A DNA stretch of 64,000 nt from Hofstenia miamia (lineage: Eukaryota > Xenacoelomorpha > Acoela): the NCBI GenBank assembly GCA_004352715.1, contig SCFE01000103.1, positions 535,746-599,745 of the forward strand, written 5' to 3'. Made by a program: the position numbers and the translations under genes. The notes under the pieces are model-generated. The model did not search any database, was not told the DNA's origin, and saw only the letters and a program-made list of their open reading frames with translations. Shown here one piece after another: positions 48,647 to 61,639 of this stretch; positions within the stretch are counted from its first letter, which is position 1, and each line of letters opens with the position of its first letter.

Positions 48647-49714
48647 GAGCCGTGGCCAAAAGTTTATGATCACAAGCATTATTTTGGAAAAAATCCAATA
48701 TTTCTTTAACAAAATGAGTATATTTCTAAAAAATGTTTCCAACAAACAAGATAAATATAGACACACTTTAATACAATGTTTAATACTTAGTTGTGCCCCC
48801 TTTTGCAGCAATAATAGCCTTAATACCTTTTGCAGCATAAGAAACAAGTGTCTCACAATATGATGTAGTGAATTCTGAAACCAAAACCAGCTTTATGGCT
48901 TCACAGAGTGAGTCGTATGATGTTGGGCATTTCTCACTAACCTTCCTTTTCATGATTTCCCAGCAATTTTCTAAAGATTTGAGATCAGGCGACAATCCAG
49001 GCCACCCTTGTAGGAGTTTACCAGTAAACCACGTCTTCACAGTTTTTACCTTGTGGCATAGTGTACCATCCTGCTGAAATATTTTAGTGGAACTTATTTG
49101 CATCCAAACAGGTAGCTTCTGCTTGAGTAAATCAATGTAGACTTTGAGTTTTAGGTGTTAGAAACCATAAGCCAGCATGCCCTTGCGTAGTAATGGCACC
49201 CCAAATCATGACACTAGCTGGATGCTTTACTGTGGGAAGTATATATTTTTGACTGTATCTGCAATTTGCTGGACGCCTGATCGTACGTGCTCCATGCTGA
49301 AACTGCGACACAGTGGTCTCATCTGAGAGCATTACATTTTTCCAGTCCTCAGCCGACCAATTGGCGTATCTTTGCGCAAAAGCCAGCCTGTCAAAAATTT
49401 TCTTTTTTGATAGTTTGGGCTTTCGGGCGACTTTGTAACACAAAGTACGCGGCGCCTAATAATTCTGCGACTAGAACAACTTGTAATGAACGTAAATTGG
49501 AGTGAATAACACTGCTTGATATGGTTGGAGTAACAGAAGCTGCTCGTCTGATCAAACTATCAGTCCTCTTTGATGAAATGCCACATGGATTCTGACAGCT
49601 ATTGCCCTTTGAGCCATATTTTCTTGGCTTAAAACCTGAATTTGTGCACGTTTTTCAGAAGTTAACTCGCATTTCTTACCCATATTTAAAGGTGATAAAT
49701 GAGATGCTGTAACA
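48647..49714 (-). mobile_element. Tc1-like transposon, copy B, inverted relative to copy A, broken
   Basis: Its outer end (48647, GAGCCGTGGCCAAAAGTTTA) follows (TA)n. Minus-strand pieces are MGKKCELTSEKRAQIQVLSQ (start near 49684), KLSKKKIFDRLAFAQRYANW with MLSDETTVSQFQHGARTIRR (first catalytic D), and STKIFQQDGTLCHKVKTVKT, then GLSPDLKSLENCWEIMKRK. Compared with copy A it lacks three residues (PFE), giving a D-to-E spacing of 32. Protein-level differences from copy A are scattered, so it is an independent copy and not an assembly echo. Its 5' terminus lies in the gap 49715-50714. Copies A and B face each other 3' end to 3' end. Confidence 0.8.
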
Positions 49715-50793
49715 NNNNNNNNNNNNNNNNNNNNNNNNNNNNNNNNNNNNNNNNNNNNNNNNNNNNNNNNNNNNNNNNNNNNNNNNNNNNNNNNNNNNNN
49801 NNNNNNNNNNNNNNNNNNNNNNNNNNNNNNNNNNNNNNNNNNNNNNNNNNNNNNNNNNNNNNNNNNNNNNNNNNNNNNNNNNNNNNNNNNNNNNNNNNNN
49901 NNNNNNNNNNNNNNNNNNNNNNNNNNNNNNNNNNNNNNNNNNNNNNNNNNNNNNNNNNNNNNNNNNNNNNNNNNNNNNNNNNNNNNNNNNNNNNNNNNNN
50001 NNNNNNNNNNNNNNNNNNNNNNNNNNNNNNNNNNNNNNNNNNNNNNNNNNNNNNNNNNNNNNNNNNNNNNNNNNNNNNNNNNNNNNNNNNNNNNNNNNNN
50101 NNNNNNNNNNNNNNNNNNNNNNNNNNNNNNNNNNNNNNNNNNNNNNNNNNNNNNNNNNNNNNNNNNNNNNNNNNNNNNNNNNNNNNNNNNNNNNNNNNNN
50201 NNNNNNNNNNNNNNNNNNNNNNNNNNNNNNNNNNNNNNNNNNNNNNNNNNNNNNNNNNNNNNNNNNNNNNNNNNNNNNNNNNNNNNNNNNNNNNNNNNNN
50301 NNNNNNNNNNNNNNNNNNNNNNNNNNNNNNNNNNNNNNNNNNNNNNNNNNNNNNNNNNNNNNNNNNNNNNNNNNNNNNNNNNNNNNNNNNNNNNNNNNNN
50401 NNNNNNNNNNNNNNNNNNNNNNNNNNNNNNNNNNNNNNNNNNNNNNNNNNNNNNNNNNNNNNNNNNNNNNNNNNNNNNNNNNNNNNNNNNNNNNNNNNNN
50501 NNNNNNNNNNNNNNNNNNNNNNNNNNNNNNNNNNNNNNNNNNNNNNNNNNNNNNNNNNNNNNNNNNNNNNNNNNNNNNNNNNNNNNNNNNNNNNNNNNNN
50601 NNNNNNNNNNNNNNNNNNNNNNNNNNNNNNNNNNNNNNNNNNNNNNNNNNNNNNNNNNNNNNNNNNNNNNNNNNNNNNNNNNNNNNNNNNNNNNNNNNNN
50701 NNNNNNNNNNNNNNTAAATGTGGGAAAGTAAAAAAAATGCAAACTAAATTAGGCCACATACATAATACAAAAACTAGTAAAAGTACATGCATG

Positions 50794-50943
50794 ACGTCAG
50801 TAAAACACCCCCCGCCAATATCCACGGCGTCTCAGGTCAAAGGCCACCCCTCTCGACCAATCACAAAAAAGTGGCACGAAATGGAACCCACCTCTCGACC
50901 AATCAGAAAAAAGTGGCACGGGAAGGAAGTCCCTTCTACTACT
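50794..50943 (-). repeat. Right terminal inverted repeat of the Polinton-like element
   Basis: Inverse copy of the left repeat with T to G at position 13 and one extra G in the GGCGGGGG run. On this side about 79 further internal bases (50715-50793) are visible, beyond the point where the left copy enters a gap. Confidence 0.75.
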
Positions 50944-50949
50944 GTAATG

Positions 50950-51382
50950 ATAATGAGGGATGCAAAGCACACGCGGGAGATATTACAGTAAAATGAGTGA
51001 GGAATTATTAATCAAGATAAATTTTGGGATTTCTCTCTATTGGCCATTAAATTGGGTGTTACTGAGCTATTGTCTTTGATGAAACCATAGATAAATTTTA
51101 TGTTAATATTTCTTAATAAATAGAAGACATTTGCTACGTTATTTATTGGTAGTTAAATATCAATTAATGATATATGGTATACATCTATCTAGTACAATTA
51201 ATATATGCATACAAAATTTTTATTATATTACTACAATAATCGTTGAATCATTATTTTAAAAAATATTATATTTAAATTTTTTGAAAAGGCGAACGTAATT
51301 TCAAATGGTCCAGGTCCTATCATAGCGTTAATTTGGTTCTGTAAATACCAAGCAAACTCTTTATTACAGAGGGATACATGTA
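50950..51382. other. AT-rich spacer
   Basis: No feature recognised between the Polinton-like element and the next transposon. Confidence 0.35.
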
Positions 51383-52022
51383 CAGGGTGTTTATAAAGTC
51401 ACTAAGGAAAGTATTTGCGTTGTGCTAGCATGCACACTATATGTCTACAAATAATCAATTATACCATGGAAGCGGTGATTTAAAAATGAAAGTTGTTAAG
51501 AAAAAAAATCCATTCAGTTTTTGCAATCTCTCAATGGTTTCCAGTCAAACCAGTACTCCAAAATCAACGGTAAGAAAGATTTTACGGGACGCTACGTTTA
51601 AGTGCATACTGTATTCGTCCAGTTCAAGAGCTGAAGGAACGTGCACGTCAAAGTTATTTGGAATTCGTCAATTCTACAGAGAGCGCCGTCAACATGATTC
51701 AGTATGGCATTAATCAGTTTTGTGGACAGATGAAGTCCACTTATTCCTTTGCGTTTCAGTCTCTACCAGAAATTACATAATTTGATCTAATACGAATCCC
51801 CATAAAACCGTGTTTCATCTTTTCTTCCCCAAAAAGTAACTGTATGGGCAGGGTTTAATTCATCCAAAATTCTGGTAGCTTTCTTTGAAGAAACTGCAAA
51901 TGGTGATCGATATTTGGACATGTTGCAATATTCCAAATTTTTTGGCCTCCAGATATTTCATTTAAACAAGGAGTTTACTGTCGTAATCCTATATATATAT
52001 AGATACATATATATATATATAT
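51383..52022 (+). mobile_element. 5' part of a mariner-like transposon, cut by a gap
   Basis: TA is followed by CAGGGTGTTTATAAAGTCAC, a typical mariner-like end. Broken frames give STPKSTVRKILRDATFK, SVLWTDEVHLFLCVSVYQKL (first catalytic D) and KVTVWAGFNSSKILVAFFFE with ANGDRYLDMLQ. This layout resembles the arthropod DD41D-type transposases ('FSDEAHFxLxGxVNxQNxxxW ... VTVWCGI'). It ends in (TA)n and a 558-N gap, so the right end is not seen. Confidence 0.65.
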
Positions 52023-52580
52023 NNNNNNNNNNNNNNNNNNNNNNNNNNNNNNNNNNNNNNNNNNNNNNNNNNNNNNNNNNNNNNNNNNNNNNNNNNNNNN
52101 NNNNNNNNNNNNNNNNNNNNNNNNNNNNNNNNNNNNNNNNNNNNNNNNNNNNNNNNNNNNNNNNNNNNNNNNNNNNNNNNNNNNNNNNNNNNNNNNNNNN
52201 NNNNNNNNNNNNNNNNNNNNNNNNNNNNNNNNNNNNNNNNNNNNNNNNNNNNNNNNNNNNNNNNNNNNNNNNNNNNNNNNNNNNNNNNNNNNNNNNNNNN
52301 NNNNNNNNNNNNNNNNNNNNNNNNNNNNNNNNNNNNNNNNNNNNNNNNNNNNNNNNNNNNNNNNNNNNNNNNNNNNNNNNNNNNNNNNNNNNNNNNNNNN
52401 NNNNNNNNNNNNNNNNNNNNNNNNNNNNNNNNNNNNNNNNNNNNNNNNNNNNNNNNNNNNNNNNNNNNNNNNNNNNNNNNNNNNNNNNNNNNNNNNNNNN
52501 NNNNNNNNNNNNNNNNNNNNNNNNNNNNNNNNNNNNNNNNNNNNNNNNNNNNNNNNNNNNNNNNNNNNNNNNNNNNNNNN

Positions 52581-52980
52581 TGTTTAATTAATAGAGCCTC
52601 ACAGATCTTAGTGTGTGTTGTTTTCATGGCTATTTCAAAATTTTCTTTCTTTAATTCATGATAGTGATTGAATATTTCTGTTTCAAGGTGTTCGTTGAGA
52701 TGTTCTTTTATGCGAATACCAAAATGTCGTTTAGTTTCACCAATGTATAGCTTGTTACAGCTATCACAAGTATATTTGTAACCGATGGATGAAACTAAAC
52801 ATTCTGGGATTCTATCTTTATTCTTAAATATATTATCCGTTTGTAATAATGTAAAAATAGGCCTAATTTTATATGATGTTAAACTTGCATTGATTTTTTT
52901 ATCTTTTTCTTAATAATAAATTGTTTGTCTTCAATGTAAAGTAACTTCCAGTATACATAATCTTTACAATCGTTTGTCTT
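52581..52980 (-). mobile_element. Penelope-like element fragment with GIY-YIG endonuclease
   Basis: The minus strand reads RPIFTLLQTDNIFKNKDRIP, then GYKYTCDSCNKLYIGETKR and FGIRIKEHLNEHLETEIFNH. The order YxC..C...YIGETxR...R..EH is the GIY-YIG nuclease domain as found at the C-terminus of Penelope-like retroelements. The preceding KDRIP segment is the usual linker after their reverse transcriptase. A frameshift near 52900 leads into YWKLLYIEDKQFIIKKKIKK. The other end is lost in the gap before 52581. Confidence 0.7.
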
Positions 52981-55096
52981 TTTCTTGTTGTCATCTATTT
53001 TATAATTTGAATTTTGACAGGGTTCGAATTATGAGGCATTGTTCCACAATTTGTGTCTAATTTCAATAAATATAAAATGGATATGATCAACCAAAAATCA
53101 AATTTGAATTTCAGAATCAGCTTATGTCATAATATTAAATATCAGTAGATGTGGTAGTGATAGTGATGGACATCTATTTACAGGTAAGATAGGATATTCT
53201 TTATTCAGATAAATATTAACAATTAAAAATTGGTAATTTATCTGAATAGCATCATAACATACAAAACATACATACAAATACATACAATAGAATAAAATAC
53301 TATGTACAATAAATCTATCAGGCTAGGGATAAATTTCTATAAAGATTTCAAGAACAAAATGTTGTATAATCATTATTGTAGAATTTGTAGCCTACTTATG
53401 AGATTATCACATATATAGATATAATGTACAATGTGTGATTTCATTAGGAAATAGTAGCTGAATTTGCAATTAGATTGAAACTCCTGGATACGCTTCACTT
53501 CTTAGGTAAGCATAGAAATGTAGGCTAAAACTTTAGCTTTATTAGTCATCTTAAGCAACACAGGAATTTTTTTAAATTTTTTAATGGCTTCTTGAAAAAA
53601 AATTATTTCTTATAACCTGGGGTAGGGCACTGACAAAGGCCTACGCATACGGGCTTCCATACCACGGGAGGGGGGCCGAGCATACGACTAGAGTTACTTT
53701 TCATCCAACACTGTTAAAAAATTTTGAAAGTCTTGCATGCACACACTTTTTAGGTTGGGACTTATTCTTGTGCTTGAAATATATGCAAGTAAGTTTTTCT
53801 TCAATGAGAAATACGATGTTTGTAGAGATATTCAAATTCTTTCCATACTTCGTGTTCAGATGATGAAGCAGTCTAATGTTCATGGGAACAACTATTACCC
53901 TGAAAATTTTGTTTTCTGAAGAAAGCATAACAAGCCTATCATACGGGCACGACCAAACCAACGGGTCTATTTGTATACGTATAGGCTACAGACCGGGCAG
54001 AGCCATGAGCCTACCCTAGCTTATAACTCATGAAATAATAAAGATATCCAAAATCTAAAAGTCAACAAGATTGAAGTGTGTCTTCTCCACGTTTACATAA
54101 GCAGAAATAATTAAAGTGTAATGGTTGCTAGCATCTGCTTTATACTTTTCACATCTGCACATCAAGTATTGAGAAAATTTAAGAATTTTCAAAGAAAAAT
54201 ACTAAAAATATTTTATCGTTTCAAGCATGCTTACTAATAATTGTGTCCATATTTCACGATTTACAGTATCCCTAATAGACTTGGAGAAAATTATTTGAAA
54301 ATGTGGACAAGCGTTGTGTTATTTTAAATCTACATTAGTCTGCTGAAAGTTGAAATTCCTCATGCATCTCCTGAATTAAAGTCGACCTCTTTGGTAGACA
54401 ATGCTAGATACAGGAGTGACCTAAAATAAAAAGCGTATTATAATTTAAATGAACTTAATAATTGAATTTTCTTGGCTTTTGATCCTTACATTGAGGCTGC
54501 TCGACCCCAATTAAATTTTAGCAAAGGGCTCAGCCCCTGAGGTCCCCTCCTCCACTACACTATTGCCTGTACCTTGCAATGATGGTATCTGTTTGTAAAC
54601 ACCATTTATATGTGTTATTATGAGGATATATAAATAATACAATTTCCACAAAATATTTACAATTGTAGAAATTTATTAATTTCATAGGCAATACCTTCAC
54701 GAATGAAATTTTTACATACTTGTTTAATTGAAACATTAATAAGTCTGAATGCACTCAATTCATGAATATATTAATTTCAAAGTGTAGCATTAAATTACCT
54801 AATATTAACTATTTATACATCAGAACAGTTTTCTCATTAAATATCAAAATCTAATCCCAGTAGCATTGTTTAAATATAACTGAAAAATTTTGGTTGCTGT
54901 ATAACAATGACTATTATTATTAAATATTATTCGAAAAATGCTTTTGTCGTCATAACTTTTAATTGTGCATTATTCTTAAATCATGAAATGCAAAAAACAA
55001 GTAGGATATCATGAATATCCATTGGACGTCTGTTCCCTTAAACTAAATCTTTGCTTAAGTGGCATATGCAGGCGCGGCTATAGGATTTTTAACGAA
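52981..55096. other. AT-rich intergenic DNA
   Basis: No gene was recognised. A short inverted pair, TTATTCAGATAAATATTAAC near 53201 and ATTTATCTGAATAG near 53236, may be a small hairpin. A GC-richer stretch lies at about 53620-53690. Confidence 0.35.
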
Positions 55097-55429
55097 GGCG
55101 GGTGTATTTTTTATATATTGTCGAGAATATTTAAAAATAGGATTGTAGTTTAACCCAAAATAAATCCAAGAATCTTTTAAGAGAAAGAGAAAACTATATT
55201 GTAAAATGTAACCTTCAAAATGTCTACTTTGAGTACTTTATGCATCGCTCANNNNNNNNNNNNNNNNNNNNNAAGGCGGGTGTATTTTTTATATATTGTC
55301 GAGAATATTTAAAAATAGGATTGTAGTTTAACCCAAAATAAATCCAAGAATCTTTTAAGAGAAAGAGAAAACTATATTGTAAAATGTAACCTTCAAAATG
55401 TCTACTTTGAGTACTTTATGCATCGCTCA
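55097..55429. other. Probable assembly duplication across a 21-N gap
   Basis: About 155 bp before the gap (55097-55251, from aaggcgggtgtattttttat to gcatcgctca) are repeated without visible change directly after it (55273-55429). The two contig ends overlap and were not merged. Confidence 0.8.
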
Positions 55430-55979
55430 CATTAAATTTTCAGATGACGCTCTTGAGAACACCAACATAAAAAGTATTTGAAATGCATAAAAAGCCCATT
55501 TTCAAAAATTGAAAAATCTTTAAAATTGGAGGGGGTTACCAATTGTTCGCTGAAAACACACTTGCTATATACACTTACACAGTTGAATGATGTATTTGAA
55601 CGACATACTTTAGAGAAATATAAGTTTCAAAGTTGTGTTAAAGTTCTGAAATGCTGATTTGACCCTATTCAGCATTAGTAGAGGATTTCCTCTCCCTATT
55701 AACCTTTTGATTATTGCTCAAAAAGTTATAGAGCTTTCTTAATGAGCCTTGGGAACATTTACCAAGATTTATTGGGTAACATAGCTCTTCCATAAAAACT
55801 TTTTAAACATCTAATATTTTTATGTATGGTTTGGTTTTTCAACCGGTGAGGGTAGTATGAAAAAAGTACGCAATATACACAAGAAAATTATATTTGATAA
55901 GTTACGAATAAGTTCTAATGAATTTCATCATTTCTAACTGCTAAAACGAATATTTATTTTTATCAAAACATCCAAATTT

Positions 55980-56430
55980 TGAGAGTTGATGACGCAATCA
56001 TAAATAATGATGGCATTCAATTTTTGAATATTGCAAATTGGTAGTTCTCATTTGAAGAATCTTTGTGAAAGGTTTTGTGTTAATAGCATAATCCAATTCA
56101 ACCTCAAGCCAGGGGAGCTCAAAAAAGAGAAGATCGAATAGGTTTAAGAGCAATGATCCACTGAAAATTGATGGAAGAAGGCAACCTAAATAACCATGCC
56201 AACCTTATACTCCACTTGTCCATCTTAAAGCAGGAGCTCCTCGGCCAATCTACGTCCCCTCAAATTTATGAACATTGAAAATTGATATTGATGGTATGGA
56301 AAATTTTTGTGCAAAGCTTAGTTTTAACATCATAATCCAATCTAGAGTTAGATAGGAGGAAGGTGATGGAATCCTTCCACAGACCTGAAGAGCTCAAAAA
56401 AGCCCAGGACGAATAGGGTTAAATTTGTTA
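55980..56430. repeat. Two diverged copies of a non-coding repeat in tandem
   Basis: Copy 1 (about 55980-56160) and copy 2 (about 56270-56430) share, in order, AAATTGATATT/ATATTGCAAATTGGTA-like sequence, TTGTG(A/C)AA(A)GGTTT-like sequence, CATAATCCAAT, GAGCTCAAAAAAG and GAATAGG(G)TT. Neither copy codes for protein. They may be pieces of a longer unclassified transposon, and a third trace (cgaatagggttttcc) is near 56694. Confidence 0.5.
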
Positions 56431-59400
56431 TAAAAAGGCACATTCATACAGTTCTATGATAAAAAATCTTGCAAAAATAGTGTGTAGTCTGTTTAAACAT
56501 TTAGATGTGAGATTACCTTCTTTAGAAATGCGATGAATTTATTACAATAGTTCAAGAATGCAGGCATGTAAAATCCCATGTCCATTTTTAATAATAACTT
56601 TGAGATTTTGTTAATACATGTCGATGAGCTGAACACATTCATTAGCAACACTAAACTTAGGGTACTCACAGGGAGTCACAAGTTGAAGAGACCTACGAAT
56701 AGGGTTTTCCGAGAGCATTGTTGTTTACTTAACAAAACGGAATAACCAAAATGATTTTTGGTTCATTTCAAGCCATCTGTACCTTCAAATTTAAGTTTAC
56801 CATTCAACCACTGTCTGAAGCTTTCATGTTTTGTCAGGGACAACCAATTTACCAAATAATTCAGCTAGTAGTTAGATATATAGTTGTTTAAATGCTAAGT
56901 TTCATGCATATAAGTTTAACTAATTTGCTAAGACCATATTATGTTCTTAACTAATCTATGTCTGAGCCAGTATTATAGGCAACTAAATTTTCAGCTCACT
57001 ATTTTCCAGATTTAATATGCACACTTAATACATATATATATAATAAGTCTTAATGAGATTTTTGAGGTGAAGTATGCTTAAACTTAGACATGTATATTTT
57101 CATTACAGTACATGGTACATACTATTTAGCATGACAATTTTATACTAATTTACTTTGCATATAAACTTCAACACCTTGAAGCAAAATCTGAACTAAAATA
57201 TTATAATCATCCATTTCTATGAGACAATAATTTCAGTTGAGTTTCTCTTGAAAAACACACTTTACAACTTAGATATGCAAAAATACTCATACACATTTCT
57301 TTATAGAACTTCGCTTTATTCTTATATATCAATATTTTTGTAAAATTCTTTATGAATATTTATGTTGGAAAAAGATAATATGATTACATATATTGCACTC
57401 ACACTATAATTTTTAAAGCACCAAAAAAGTCCGTTCTTTTTTATTATTTTTCTACATTGAGGCGTAACAAAGAAATTATTTCTGCCGTCCGCAAGGGCAG
57501 ATAGTGCAAAGGTTTAAAGTCGCTCTTATCATGGCAGTAGCTGTTAATTCTTGTTTAGCAACTACCATTTGTAGAGTCCCTTTTCACATATGGAATACGA
57601 GACTGTAGGTAATATGAGACCACAAAAGTCAAACATGTCCTGGTTTTGACAAAGTATTGTAATAGCGCCATATATAATATTCTATTACCATTTCTGTTTA
57701 TATGCAACGTAAACATTTAATCAACAAGTCAATATTTTCCAAAAAAATTCATTGTATTTGCCAAGGTAAAATTTTTTAATGCTCAAAATTTCCTTAGATG
57801 TAAAGACTGGGTTTTTTAATAATGTAGTGGTAATTTATAATACCTGAAAAAATGCTATTAGTAACAATATAATGAAGTTGGATAACTAATGTTTAGATCA
57901 ATCTACCGTTGCGACCCTGTTTATATAGTGCATACAGTGATCCTCAGTTAGGACATCCAAACAATAAAGTGTGCAGGTAATGCGAGATCAGAGATTACGA
58001 TTTTAAAAACCTTTCTTTCTATTAATTTTAAGATTATAATTACTAATTGTTCAGTATTGCATTACTAGAAATGTACTGGTACCACGGTGATACACATTGA
58101 ATGTCCTATAAATGGTAAAGAATTTTATCTGATTATAGACATTATTTAATTTTTTGTTAAATGTTAACTGATTTTGCCTCTGATGAAACCCAAGCATTTA
58201 GAAGAAACACTTCATTATAGCTATTTGTATCTTCCAGTAAAAATGTATTCTACCAACAACTCCCTGAGATTAGGTAATATCAGACCATTTATACCTTATG
58301 TTATTAAGTGTATTAGCTAATTAAGTAACCAAATTTTAATCATTATTATGGTATCCAGATCTAAAAACAAGTTGCTGAAAACATTGGTAAAGCATATTGG
58401 GGTGCATCTGTATTGATGTTTATTCAAAATGAGTTTAATAGTCTGGTATTCCTTACACTCACCCTAATACAATTTTTTCCTGCTATTTAGTTTTTTTAAG
58501 AATCGTTTAGTTAGATAAAAATTTTTTAAAAACCCTGTTTTCATAAATCCATGGCAATTGTATCAATGCAGTTTTCATATCTCCCAAATTTGAAAAATGT
58601 CATCAAAATTTGAATTGATTCATTGTTATAATTCACAATGCTTTATATTGAACAGTAGGGCAAAAATCAGTAAAAATTACAAACTGTTCATAAAATTCTC
58701 TTCGAATAATGATGGATGGAAAAATGTTTTTTATATTTCTTCATTGCGCTTTTACATAGCAGAAATATTGCGTAAGAATACATAAAATTTTATGTACTAT
58801 AAATTACGTGCATCATTAGAATTTGACACATTAATAGTCTATTAATGGCATAGTGTGTGGATTGTAGATTTAGAAAACCATTTATTCGCTCCCCAATAGA
58901 ATAATTCTTAACAAATATTTTTCAGTGCATTTGTGCAAAAGAAATTTCTCAAAGATTCCATTGTTATATAATTATTTTTATGATACTGAATGTCTATATT
59001 TTTCTGTCATCTCATTTCAAACAATGTTATTTAAACTAAATTTGAAAAATATTAACATTATCATTCGAATTCAAGTTCTGCTCCGTGGCAATTACTAAAT
59101 CTGATTTGAAAGACGAAGCAAAATACATATTTATTCAGCTAAGTTTTATTATTGTTTACGAAGTACTACTAACGTCATTCTTTAGTTTAAGCGTAGCTTT
59201 TATTATTTCACTAATAAGACGAGACTAAATTATTCATTATCTGTTATATCTTTATCTACTACTAACTAAAATAAAACAGAAAACTAACATACCCAAGCCC
59301 GACCCGAAACAAACTTCTGGTCATGAAGAGGTAACATGCTGTATTATTGAGACCTTCTCACCATACGTTAATGAGAAAGCTATACGCTCTTGATCAGAAC

Positions 59401-61639
59401 TTAATTTGCTGTCTATCAATTTTCCAGTTCTATTTATTGCTTAAGCCGCACATCATTAATGGCAAATCATTTGCTACTATTGCATATATATTTTCATATA
59501 TATACTGTTTCATATAATTTATATATGAAAAATTTTTCGTCATGATTATATTCAAATTCAAAAGGCTAAACGTTCATCAATGTATTATGTTCAAAGAGCT
59601 TAGAATTGGCAAATGCATTTTCAAAGTTATATTTGTCATGAACAATTGAACTAGAGTTATACTTTATTGCAGCATTGAAACATTCCAAGTAGCTTTTTGC
59701 AATAAACGTTTATTAAAATTTACTCTCGATTGTAACAATTTATGAAATTCATTAATAATTAATCGAATTTGAAAACTATTAATTCACAATCTTTGCTAAG
59801 TTCAATAACTAAGTTATGTCATAACTCATAACACACCATTTAATATTTTCCTTATAAACATTGCAAATTGCAGCTAGGACTGTATAAGAACAGAATTCAA
59901 TTGTTAACACTCATAAAATGCAAAGCATTAAAGACAACCGAATTTCCAATTTAGAATTCATTTTATGCTAAAAAACATAATTTTGCAGATCTTCATTGTT
60001 TTATAAACAAGATAAATTGTTCACAATACTAACAGATCAATATTTAAAAATTGAAATGCAGGTGTTTCCTTTAACTGCAAGCATTTGAAATCAATTAAAA
60101 GAACATTTTCAAACAGTCTAAACCTTTAACACATATTTCAAATCAATTATGGAAGCATGCCATTCGACACTATATTAATATATTATAATTACTTAGAAAC
60201 TAAAACCCTAACAATAAGTGAATATTAATTACTTTAAAAAAACTTTTAGTTCCTTCAAAAAATACATTGATGTTACAATCCTAAATTTAAGTAAAAATTA
60301 TCATTAAAACAATAAATAATCTGTTTTTAGCATCTTACATTATAATATATGCTGTCCTTGCAGTTTCAATGTAAATTCAACAAAAATATCATTTCACATT
60401 TTGTAAAAATTCTGATTTAAATACAAATAAATTAAGACTCAATTGTCATACATTTACCACTGTTTGGTTAGGACAACGATAGAGTTAATGCAAATTTATT
60501 ACCTAAGTTAATAAAACAACTACAAACTTATATGCATAAGCAAAATGTAAATATACAAAAATATAAATAAACACCTTACTTAGAGAGCTTAAAATTTATA
60601 AGGAGTACAGGTGTCACGCTCAATTGAATTTGGAAAGATTACTATATATGCCATATTACTATGTTATATAAATACTTAGCTCAATGAGGCAACAGTTGAC
60701 TTCAAATTTTGTTTGATGACTTCTTAAAAAAATCTAGAAGTTTACAGGAAAACACATTCGTGGCTTCCAGTTTCTAATCATTCCATACTATTTCACGATT
60801 TGCTTTGTTAAAAGAGTGGGTACGTAGTTCAGAACGGGAAAAATACTCGTCCGTTAGAAAATTGTCTCAATTAATTGCTGTCGATTCTTCGACGGAAAAC
60901 CAAAACCTGCAAGTAAATAGGATGTGATGGAGAATGTGAATGGAAAGATCATATCAACTGAATGTGCAAAATACATGAAAAAAAGCTAAACCAACATCAG
61001 AAGCAATTTTATACTTTATTTCTTAATCTGATATTTTGTGAATATATTTATAGAATTGTTTTAGCAAAATCTTTAAATTTTAGTCTTGTTATTACCACTA
61101 TTATGTTAAATATTTCAAAATATATATTATGTCGAAGTACGATTATTTTGGTTGTATTTTTTACAGTTAGGAAAGTTTCCTTATGAATTGCACTTATATT
61201 AGAAAGGTGCTACGGTATTGTTTACGCAAACCATTTATTACTAATGGAAAGTCAATAACAATTAAGTTTACCACAGACGATAACAAATCAAACTTTATGT
61301 CAAAGGTACTCGTTTAAGTTGTAAACCAATGAAATACTAAACGAATTATATTTTGATGTCACTTTACATAATTATTGTTTTGGGAATAATTTCATTATCA
61401 TTTAAACATATTCACATTATTAGAAGTAAAACTGGATTTGTACATATATTTAGCTAAACTTAACCTACAGTTGGTTATAAAGTCACGCAAGTTTTAAATT
61501 GTCTCACATTTTTAAATTTTCTCCTATTTTCAACAATGCAATGCACCAAGTGATCAGAATTCGTACCACATTCTGATTGTTTTGCAGATTATCTTTTTCG
61601 TTTTATTGCGTTAAACTGGCGATACACTTACTTCAGGTA
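56431..61639. other. Long AT-rich region without recognisable genes
   Basis: More than 5 kb with only short chance open frames. None of the frames near 58597 or 60962 has splice, motif or neighbour support. Confidence 0.45.

Larger units (their letters stand above)
45165..50949. mobile_element. Large inverted-repeat element with 6-bp target duplication, Polinton/Maverick-like
   Basis: GTAATG stands at 45165-45170 and again at 50944-50949. Between them the element starts AGTAGTAGAAGG (45171) and ends with the exact inverse (50943). The terminal inverted repeats reach at least 149 bp (45171-45319 against 50943-50794) with only one substitution and one indel before N gaps cut them. Each repeat contains two tandem units with CACTTTTTT(C/G)TGATTGG, i.e. 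inverted CCAAT boxes. Long repeats starting AG plus a 6-bp duplication are hallmarks of Polintons/Mavericks. The interior has three gaps of exactly 1000 N, and what is visible is only Tc1 sequence. No Polinton polymerase, integrase or capsid gene can therefore be seen, and the true length is unknown. Confidence 0.6.

Noticed and set aside
45107-50991. Very long open frames across this span
   Set aside because: They are mostly N translated as X; only the edges contain sequence.
58597-61186. Short plus-strand frames near 58597 and 60962
   Set aside because: Low-complexity AT-rich translation without any recognisable domain.
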